A stretch of 5,442 bases of DNA from Bacteriovoracaceae bacterium. Lineage in GTDB: Bacteria; Bdellovibrionota; Bacteriovoracia; Bacteriovoracales; Bacteriovoracaceae. The stretch lies in contig CANFNN010000209.1 of the NCBI GenBank assembly GCA_947448095.1, positions 1-5,442 of the forward strand. Reading direction: 5' to 3'. The first letter of the stretch is position 1. Every line of letters starts with the position of its first letter. The notes under the pieces were generated by a model. It was not told the DNA's origin, searched no databases, and saw only the letters and a program-made list of their open reading frames with translations. This document shows positions 1 to 5,022 of the stretch, piece after piece. Both the position numbers and the translations under genes were made by a program.

Positions 1-1044
1 AACAGAAAATAGATCAAAACCTCTATCTAGTTGAGAGACTTGAACCTGCTCATGCTCTGAAGCGAGACCACCTAAAAGGTTAAAACTTTCTTTTTCAAAT
101 TTATAGAGAGCTTCATTTTGAATGAGACTGCCTTGATAAAGATATTCGCGAACATTGCCTGAGCTAAGCGTATTAATAATTCTTTTGTGTTGATTGACTC
201 CCGAGCGCAAGGAAATGGCAGAAGACTGATTTAAGCGCAAATTTGTCTTCTGCTGGGCCAGAAGTTGATCATTTTGACTTCTATCTTTTGAATTGTCCGT
301 TGTATTGCCGTCTAATTCATTTTCTCCTCTCAAAAAAGAAAACAAAAAATCAGAATCAAGTTTTGAATTCCAAAAATGTGAGGATGAGGAAGTAAGTTGA
401 GTAGTGTCAGTTGAGTCTTTCTCGGTCGCGTGAAATCTTTTTTTGTTAAGTCTAGAAATCCCATCTGAGTGAAATCGGTAGCCTGTGATTGTTCCCCGGT
501 GTCGCTCAGTTCCCCAATCGTTAGAAATTGAAGTACTGATCGTTCCAAAGCTTCCTCCATTGATATTGACCCTCGTCTCGGGAGGATTTTCTCCTTTTCT
601 CGTGGTCATCTCAACCAGTCCACCCATGGCATCAGAGCCAAAGAGAACGGCCTGAGGTCCCTTATAAACTTCAATCTCTTTCAGAAATGGTGAAGACATG
701 AAGGCAGAATCAAACTGACGGTCAACATTGGAGGCATCATTAATTTTCATTCCATCTAGAACAAATGCGACATGACGGCTCTCAGTGCCGCGAATAAAAT
801 AGGATGCCCTTGATCCGGGGCCACCATTTTGGCTGGCAATAACACCAGGAACAGCACTTAACAAAGGCGTTATTTGGCCCAGTGGCTGCGAATCTAATTG
901 TGGAGTTGATACGTTCACTGATTGAGAAAAATTGAAATCAGAAACTCTTTTCTTGGCAGAAACCTGAATTCTTTCTAGGTCATAGATTTCTTCGGCATAT
1001 ACATGCCCGATACAAAACATGGCCAACACGACATAAATCGACAT
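1..1044 (-). CDS. btuB: BtuB-like TonB-dependent outer-membrane receptor, probable cobalamin transporter (3' end missing)
   Basis: The frame is open from the ATG at 1044 to the left edge, giving 348 residues and no stop, so the C-terminal part of the barrel lies outside the window. Residues 1-17 form a signal peptide with a hydrophobic core ending VYA; its n-region has no Lys or Arg, which is unusual. A TonB-box-like stretch (about 20-30, IYDLERIQVSA) follows. The plug domain (about 40-150) carries QNGGPGS (72-78), FIRG (83-86), VLDG (95-98) and KGPQAVLFGSDAMGG (128-142), closely matching the corresponding motifs of BtuB. The remainder is barrel-like with polar loops rich in Ser, Asn and Asp. 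The start is set by an SD (GGAGG) six bases upstream and by an in-frame TGA a short way before it. Known BtuB proteins take up vitamin B12 using TonB energy, and the B12 riboswitch directly upstream supports that substrate. The exact ligand (cobalamin, cobinamide or a related corrinoid) is inference. Confidence 0.9.
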   Translation of the reverse strand, partial: MSIYVVLAMFCIGHVYAEEIYDLERIQVSAKKRVSDFNFSQSVNVSTPQLDSQPLGQITPLLSAVPGVIASQNGGPGSRASYFIRGTESRHVAFVLDGMKINDASNVDRQFDSAFMSSPFLKEIEVYKGPQAVLFGSDAMGGLVEMTTRKGENPPETRVNINGGSFGTISTSISNDWGTERHRGTITGYRFHSDGISRLNKKRFHATEKDSTDTTQLTSSSSHFWNSKLDSDFLFSFLRGENELDGNTTDNSKDRSQNDQLLAQQKTNLRLNQSSAISLRSGVNQHKRIINTLSSGNVREYLYQGSLIQNEALYKFEKESFNLLGGLASEHEQVQVSQLDRGFDLFSV

Positions 1045-1067
1045 TAAATTCCTCCCCGGGAATGTCG
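1039..1067 (-). promoter_or_regulatory. Expression-platform hairpin sequestering the SD and start codon of the TonB receptor
   Basis: On the minus strand CGACATT (1067-1061) is perfectly complementary to AATGTCG (1045-1039), which contains the ATG at 1044-1042. Inside it TTCC (1062-1059) can pair with GGAA (1052-1049), placing CGGGGA in the loop and tying up the GGAGG SD (1055-1051). An outer CGACA/TGTCG helix plus the inner TTCC/GGAA helix can coexist. This fits translation-level control by the adjoining B12 aptamer. No U-tract follows, so a transcription terminator is not indicated here. Confidence 0.7.
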
Positions 1068-1170
1068 TAGTCTCTCAAGTCGTATCTGGCTTCCTCCTAA
1101 GAGGTTACAGTTGCGGGACAGCGCTGGATTTACACCAGCTTCCGGTGGTTGAGAGCTAAGTCTAAACTAC
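1066..1170 (-). promoter_or_regulatory. Cobalamin (B12) riboswitch aptamer in the leader of the TonB receptor gene
   Basis: Read on the minus strand this leader contains the conserved cobalamin-riboswitch elements in order. These are CCGGAAGC, then a P4-like hairpin GCTGG-TGTAAAT-CCAGC (1139-1123), then the core GCTGTCCCGCAACTGTAA (1122-1105), then a small CCTC-TTAG-GAGG hairpin (1104-1093), then a B12-box-like AGCCAGATACGAC (1091-1079). A closing helix CTCTCAA/TTGAGAG (1155-1149 with 1078-1072) brackets the domain, and GTAGT/ACTAC (1170-1166 with 1070-1066) can extend it. In this family cobalamin binding represses the downstream gene. The position immediately before a BtuB-like gene fits. 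The subclass (adenosyl- versus methyl- or hydroxo-cobalamin) cannot be decided by eye; the aptamer looks compact. Confidence 0.92.
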
Positions 1171-1202
1171 TATGTCGATGACTCGATGAATAGTTTTTTA
1201 AC

Positions 1203-1229
1203 AAAAAAAAGGCTCCTTTCGGAGCCTTT
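1203..1229 (-). terminator. Rho-independent terminator of the lpt-rpoN-hpf operon
   Basis: Read on the minus strand, AAAGGCTCC-GAAA-GGAGCCTTT forms a nine-base-pair stem capped by a GNRA-type tetraloop, and the T-run continues to eight T (1210-1203). It begins seven bases after the hpf stop codon. On the plus strand the hairpin is not followed by a T-tract, so it is directional. It separates the hpf operon from the B12-regulated receptor gene. Confidence 0.93.
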
Positions 1230-1235
1230 GGTCTA

Positions 1236-1625
1236 TTAAGCGGATTTTTCTTCCATCTCTTTTTCTTGAAATTCAACCTCATCCCTCACTCTCTCCTCAA
1301 TCACTTTATATTTTGGTGATTGGTAAGGGTCGTGGTGGATTTTATTTTTGTAGAGATCCTTTTGTTTATCAAATTGTTTTTCCATTTTCTCAACACAGAG
1401 ATCAAGACACTTGTACATATTATCTGCACAGGCCTTTGCAAAGAAGTCAAACTTGGGACCATGAGCTTTGATTTCTGCCCAATGATCGTCTCCGCTCACC
1501 CAGCATGTCCAAGAAACACTGGTGTTACCTTCGAAATATTTTTCTAACTTTTCAGATTTCTCTCTAATACGCTCATCAAGAGCTGGAGTATGGTCTAGAT
1601 GCTTGAACGAGATTTTTAATTTCAT
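1236..1625 (-). CDS. hpf: Ribosome hibernation-promoting factor, HPF/YfiA family
   Basis: This gene encodes a 129-residue protein of the HPF/RaiA family, which binds the 30S decoding region in stationary phase and idles ribosomes. The N-terminal 95 or so residues show the family pattern: MKLKISFKHLDHT (1-13), the helix DERIREKSEKLEKYF (17-31), a central strand region, and a second helix ADNMYKCLDLCVEKMEKQF (67-85) followed by a basic stretch. A charged tail (about 97-129) lengthens it beyond the 95-residue E. coli HPF, but it is far short of the roughly 180-200-residue long-form HPF. An SD (GAGG, 1636-1633) precedes the ATG. Position after rpoN matches E. coli and many other proteobacteria. 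Four cysteines (C41, C66, C73, C77) are unusual for such a small ribosome factor. A terminator follows directly. Confidence 0.93.
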   Translation of the reverse strand: MKLKISFKHLDHTPALDERIREKSEKLEKYFEGNTSVSWTCWVSGDDHWAEIKAHGPKFDFFAKACADNMYKCLDLCVEKMEKQFDKQKDLYKNKIHHDPYQSPKYKVIEERVRDEVEFQEKEMEEKSA

Positions 1626-1682
1626 AAACGTGCCTCAGATAAATTAATAATCGCAGATGAGAAACAATAACCGAAACCTCTG

Positions 1683-1691
1683 TTACGTCAT
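1683..1691 (-). other. Two-codon mini-ORF (ATG ACG TAA) with a near-perfect SD, between rpoN and hpf
   Basis: The 83-base rpoN-hpf gap holds AGGAGG (1705-1700), the strongest SD in the window, eight bases before ATG-ACG-TAA. A GTG-ATA-TGA (1696-1688) overlaps it in another frame. Neither extends into a real ORF, and hpf has its own SD further downstream. This could be a regulatory mini-ORF, a ribosome standby or stalling site, or a relic of a lost gene. Function is not known. Confidence 0.4.
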
Positions 1692-1708
1692 ATCACTGAC
1701 CTCCTGGT

Positions 1709-3151
1709 TTATTTTTTACGTTTAGATGAAGGGGCAATTCCCATCATCTCTCGATATTTTGCAACCGTTCTACGGGCAACAATAATATCTCTCGTGCTCA
1801 AAAGTTCAGAGATCTTCTGATCGGATAACGGCCTTTTGGGATCTTCGTGACCGACCATCTCTTTAATTTTGAGCTTCAAGCTTTCGCCTGCTATGTCGAT
1901 ACCACCGTTTTTTCCGCCGATACCAGCGTTAAAGAAGTACTTCAATTCAAAAGTACCAATCGGTGTATGCATAAATTTGTTCGTCGTAACACGAGAAACA
2001 GTTGACTCATGCATCCCAATTTCGTTTGCAATATCTTTCAAAATCATTGGTTTTAGAAATGCCGGTCCTTTCTTAAAAAACTCCTGCTGTGTTCGCACAA
2101 TTGAATTGGAAACTTTATAAATCGTTTTTTGACGGTTCTCAATAGACTTGATTAGCCACATTGCTGAACGAAGTTTATCCTGAACGAATTCTTTTGCCTC
2201 TGCATCACTTTGCTGATTTTTAATCAAAGATTTATAGAGATTTGAGATACGAAGACGCGGAACACCTTCATCATTAATTTGTACAACAAATTCGCCGCCG
2301 ACTTCAGCGACAAAAATATCCGGGACCACGTATTGAGTTTCTTCTGCGGAAACTAATCGACCAGGTTTTGGATTTAGACCCATAATGATCAATTCAGCAT
2401 CTTTAACTTTTTCTTTTGAAACTCCGAAATCTTTGGCAATTTTGGCATAATCTCTTTTTTCGAGATCACGCATATTTCGCTCAACAATAAGTTCAACCAG
2501 CGGAGATCTTTCTGGTAATAATCTTGCCTGGATTCCCAAACACTCTTCAAGATTCTGTGCCCCACATCCAACAGGGTCAAGGTGCTGAACCAGACCTAGA
2601 ATGCCAATAGCCTGATCTCTTCCAAGTTTCGAGCGACCAATAATTTCATCAACTGGAACTTCGAGATAACCATCGTCATCAATATTACCTACGAGCTCAA
2701 GTGCATAATTAAGTTCTTCTGGAGTCAGGCTTTCCATCCGAAGTTGCCATTCAAGGTGTTCTTGCAAACTTTGATTTTTAGAAACCATGTTTTCATAGCT
2801 TGGAAGATCATCCGGAGATCCGCTCTCCTTCATATTGGGAGAAGTAGAAGACGAGGAATTAAATGATTCTGAATATTGTTCCCAATCAAACGTATCCTTA
2901 GACCCTTCAATCAGCTCTGGACCAGAAAAATTATCAGATGTTGCTTCCTGAGCATCCATCTCTTCGCGACTTGAGTGGTCTTCCACTTCACCGTCTATTT
3001 CTTCAAGCATCGGATTTTCAACCATCTCCTGAGAAATCAGAGTGGTCATCTCAAGGTGAGTTAACGTCAGAAGCTTAATCGCTTGCTGAAGTTGAGGCGT
3101 GATCATTAAGCTTTGCGACTGCCGAAGCCCTTGATGCATTTTAATCGCCAT
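1709..3151 (-). CDS. rpoN: RNA polymerase sigma-54 factor RpoN
   Basis: This gene encodes sigma-54 (480 residues, normal length), which directs RNA polymerase to -24/-12 promoters and needs AAA+ enhancer-binding activators. Region I is the Gln/Leu-rich start (about 1-48, with LRQSQSLMITPQLQQAIKLL at 9-28). An acidic, Ser-rich region II follows (about 49-115, with a run of four Ser). The core-binding domain spans roughly 120-320. The DNA-binding part has the helix-turn-helix MHESTVSRVTTNK (380-392), ELKYFF (402-407) and an intact RpoN box ARRTVAKYRE (459-468), followed by a short basic tail. The ATG at 3151 has an SD (GGGGA, 3162-3158) lying in the 12-base gap after lptB, so the two are probably co-transcribed. 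I found no -24/-12 promoter in the window that would suggest local autoregulation. Confidence 0.98.
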   Translation of the reverse strand: MAIKMHQGLRQSQSLMITPQLQQAIKLLTLTHLEMTTLISQEMVENPMLEEIDGEVEDHSSREEMDAQEATSDNFSGPELIEGSKDTFDWEQYSESFNSSSSTSPNMKESGSPDDLPSYENMVSKNQSLQEHLEWQLRMESLTPEELNYALELVGNIDDDGYLEVPVDEIIGRSKLGRDQAIGILGLVQHLDPVGCGAQNLEECLGIQARLLPERSPLVELIVERNMRDLEKRDYAKIAKDFGVSKEKVKDAELIIMGLNPKPGRLVSAEETQYVVPDIFVAEVGGEFVVQINDEGVPRLRISNLYKSLIKNQQSDAEAKEFVQDKLRSAMWLIKSIENRQKTIYKVSNSIVRTQQEFFKKGPAFLKPMILKDIANEIGMHESTVSRVTTNKFMHTPIGTFELKYFFNAGIGGKNGGIDIAGESLKLKIKEMVGHEDPKRPLSDQKISELLSTRDIIVARRTVAKYREMMGIAPSSKRKK

Positions 3152-3163
3152 AAAACATCCCCA

Positions 3164-3889
3164 CTACATCTTGAATTCTTCCCCTAAGTAAAACTTACGG
3201 GCGACTTCGTTATTAATAATCTCTTCGGGCGTGCCACTGACCAGTAATTCTCCTGCGCTCATGATATATGCCCTATCCACGATACCCAGGGTTTCTCTTA
3301 CATTATGATCAGTAATCAACACTCCAATATTTTTTTGCTTCAAGCGCTTAATAATCTGCTGGATGTCACTGACTGCCAGCGGATCGACTCCGGCAAATGG
3401 CTCATCTAATAAGATGAACTTTGGATCAAGGGCCAGGGAGCGCGCGATCTCTACCCTTCTTCTTTCTCCACCTGAGAGCTCTCTACCTTTGGATCTTCGA
3501 ATATGATCCAGGCCAAAGTCGCTTATCAGGTTATCCAGAGCGTTCTGTCTTTCTTTATCCGAGAGATCCCGGACTTCGAGCACAGAAACTATATTTTCTT
3601 CAACCGTTAGCTCTCTAAAAACTGATGCTTCCTGTGGAAGATAACCAATTCCTTTTCGAGCTCTCACATGAAGCGGAAGTTCTGTGACGTTTTCGTCGAG
3701 AAGATTAATCTTTCCCTCGTCCGCCTTCACCAAACCCACCATCATATAAAAAGATGTTGTCTTTCCGGCACCGTTTGGACCCAAAAGTCCCACGATCTCA
3801 CCTCTTTCAACATCAATACTTACGTTCTTTACTACTTGTCGCCCATTGTAGGATTTCTTCAAATCCCGAGCGTGAAAACTTGCAGCCAT
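3164..3889 (-). CDS. lptB: LPS export ABC transporter ATPase LptB
   Basis: This is the cytoplasmic ATPase of the LptB2FG complex, which extracts lipopolysaccharide from the inner membrane and pushes it along the Lpt bridge. At 241 residues it equals E. coli LptB in length. Motifs are complete: Walker A GPNGAGKTT (37-45), Q-loop Gln86 in YLPQEASVF (83-91), signature LSGGE (138-142), Walker B FILLDEP with catalytic Glu163 (158-164), and the switch His195 in ITDHNVRET. The Glu163 and His195 numbering is the same as in the E. coli protein. The SD AAAGGA (3903-3898) lies inside the last codons of the upstream gene and the stop-to-start gap is only four bases, so translation is probably coupled. 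The permease partners LptF and LptG are not in this window. Confidence 0.97.
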   Translation of the reverse strand: MAASFHARDLKKSYNGRQVVKNVSIDVERGEIVGLLGPNGAGKTTSFYMMVGLVKADEGKINLLDENVTELPLHVRARKGIGYLPQEASVFRELTVEENIVSVLEVRDLSDKERQNALDNLISDFGLDHIRRSKGRELSGGERRRVEIARSLALDPKFILLDEPFAGVDPLAVSDIQQIIKRLKQKNIGVLITDHNVRETLGIVDRAYIMSAGELLVSGTPEEIINNEVARKFYLGEEFKM

Positions 3890-3893
3890 TAAA

Positions 3894-4910
3894 CTATTCC
3901 TTTAGTTTATTTTTCTTTTCATCATCCTTGCGTTTCATCTGAAAATCCGTGATGGCATCATCCACTTCGATTAAATCCATCTTTTCTCGGATCGTAATGC
4001 GGTAACCTTTCACCACATCAGCACCGTGTTCAACCTTGGGAGCTCCAGAGAGGATCATCTTTTGATCAACCCCGAAACCTTCAAGCTTTTCGGCAAACGC
4101 CTTTCGGTAAGTAGTCCCTTCGGGTGTTTCCATCGTTTCAGTCATCTTCACATCGTCATTAAAGACAAAATACTTGAGACTTTTGTTATAGTTTTCGAGG
4201 TAGATGTCGCCATTTCCGGCGGTTATGAGGTAGCTCTGTCTTTTTAAACTCACATCTCCTTCGAGGTGTGCCAGCGACTTTAACCCTTCTAACTGAAGTT
4301 GTTGAGATGAAAACACCATCTTACCTTCATACTTTTTCTTTCTTTCCATGCTACCGTGCACCTGACCTTTGAAGAGTGAAAAATGATTATGAGGGTTGGC
4401 CCGCATAGTCTCGGAGTGAATCTCAATCTGATCTTTAGTTTTTAAGTCAAAGCCTTTGAATGTGACTCCGCCGTAGCCAAGGATGAGATCTTTTTTAAAA
4501 TAATATTTAACCCGCGCAGCTTCATATTCAGCTTCATCGGAAACCACCTTAACGTCTCCCTTAAGGACTAGAAGATCTTTGGCTTTTTTATAAATACCTT
4601 CTTGAGCTTCGTATCTCATGGTTTGATTTTTTTGCTGATAATTGTAAACGCCCTTGGGCTCAGTGAATTCTGCTAACTCTTCACCAATCGATTGCATTTT
4701 AATCGCGGCTAAAGACATCTGAGGAATCCCGCCAATCAGGTGAAAATAATTTAGATGCTCAATTTCAGTAAATTCCGGCGCCATGGTTCCGGCTTTTTTT
4801 AGTGCCGGATCAGCGTCCGTTTTTTGTCTCAAAGCTGTCAGGATGACAAAAAGATTAAGCACGCTGTAGAGGGAAATGATTATTATTGATCGTGGGTTAC
4901 GAATAGTCAT
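3894..4910 (-). CDS. lptC: Membrane-anchored LptC-like protein with a fused LptA/OstA-like domain
   Basis: With the ATG at 4910 the protein has 338 residues. Residues about 8-27 form one membrane anchor after a short basic N-terminus (MTIRNPR), as in LptC. A beta-rich domain (about 60-170) fits the LptC periplasmic fold, including EGIYKKAKDLLVLKGDVKVV. A second beta-rich part (about 170-320) repeats the LptA/OstA pattern: HSETMRANPHN, LFKGQVHG, LAHLEGDVSL, then KMILSGAPKVEHGADVVKGY. A Lys/Glu-rich tail ends it. E. coli has LptC (191) and LptA (185) as separate proteins; here no separate lptA lies before lptB, so one polypeptide may form both the anchor and the bridge. A GTG at 4946 in the same frame would add 12 residues. 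I prefer 4910 because it puts the basic residues directly before the anchor and because a consensus -10 lies between the two starts. No clear SD precedes either. Calling it LptC is secure from context; the fusion is inferred. Confidence 0.82.
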   Translation of the reverse strand: MTIRNPRSIIIISLYSVLNLFVILTALRQKTDADPALKKAGTMAPEFTEIEHLNYFHLIGGIPQMSLAAIKMQSIGEELAEFTEPKGVYNYQQKNQTMRYEAQEGIYKKAKDLLVLKGDVKVVSDEAEYEAARVKYYFKKDLILGYGGVTFKGFDLKTKDQIEIHSETMRANPHNHFSLFKGQVHGSMERKKKYEGKMVFSSQQLQLEGLKSLAHLEGDVSLKRQSYLITAGNGDIYLENYNKSLKYFVFNDDVKMTETMETPEGTTYRKAFAEKLEGFGVDQKMILSGAPKVEHGADVVKGYRITIREKMDLIEVDDAITDFQMKRKDDEKKNKLKE

Positions 4911-4917
4911 ACTTAGG

Positions 4918-4926
4918 ATTATAGCA
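4918..4926 (-). promoter_or_regulatory. Extended -10 promoter of the lpt-rpoN-hpf operon
   Basis: The minus strand reads TGC-TATAAT, a perfect sigma-70 -10 with the extended TGn. At the usual 17-base spacing the -35 position (GTGTCG) is poor, as tolerated with an extended -10. Seven bases separate the -10 from the ATG at 4910, so the expected transcript start coincides with, or nearly with, the first base of the start codon. A leaderless mRNA is therefore likely, in line with the missing SD. Confidence 0.7.
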
Positions 4927-4959
4927 TTTAGAGCGATTTCCGACACTTAAGTAGCATTT
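4922..4959. repeat. Direct repeat TAGCATTT in the divergent lptC/mutS intergenic region
   Basis: TAGCATTT occurs at 4922-4929 and again at 4952-4959, starts 30 bases apart, each preceded by ACTTA (4911 and 4945). The first copy overlaps the extended -10 of the lpt promoter. The second adjoins the eight-base palindrome ACTTAAGT (4945-4952). It could be a pair of operator half-sites or a small duplication; chance is also possible. Confidence 0.3.
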
Positions 4960-4985
4960 TCCTCTTGTTTGTAAGGCGAAAACAG

Positions 4986-5012
4986 GTGACGAAATTCCTC
5001 GGTTTTTGTAAT
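4986..5012 (+). promoter_or_regulatory. Candidate mutS promoter
   Basis: TGTAAT (5007-5012) resembles a -10 box, and GTGACG (4986-4991) matches four of six -35 bases, but with a short 15-base spacer. The predicted transcript would begin only a few bases before the mutS ATG. This is a weak call, made mainly because a divergent promoter must lie in this 112-base region or upstream inside lptC. Confidence 0.3.
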
Positions 5013-5022
5013 CTCTTTTCCT

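Noticed and set aside
330..560. Minus-strand 76-residue ORF
   Set aside because: It lies wholly inside the TonB-dependent receptor gene in another frame and has no family-like features.
1203..1229. Bidirectional terminator
   Set aside because: The hairpin is symmetric, but only the minus-strand reading is followed by a T-run; no plus-strand gene ends here.
1320..1547. Plus-strand ORF antisense to hpf
   Set aside because: The product is a hydrophobic mirror of a charged coding sequence, typical of a shadow frame; no SD or promoter is visible.
3220..4290. Possible sigma-54 -24 elements (TGGCAC on the minus strand near 3231 and 4269)
   Set aside because: Neither has the TTGC-type -12 element at the required spacing, and both lie within coding sequence.
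4911..4946. Longer lptC start at GTG 4946 giving 350 residues
   Set aside because: The extra 12 codons contain the consensus extended -10, there is no SD, and the ATG at 4910 gives a typical short basic end before the membrane anchor.
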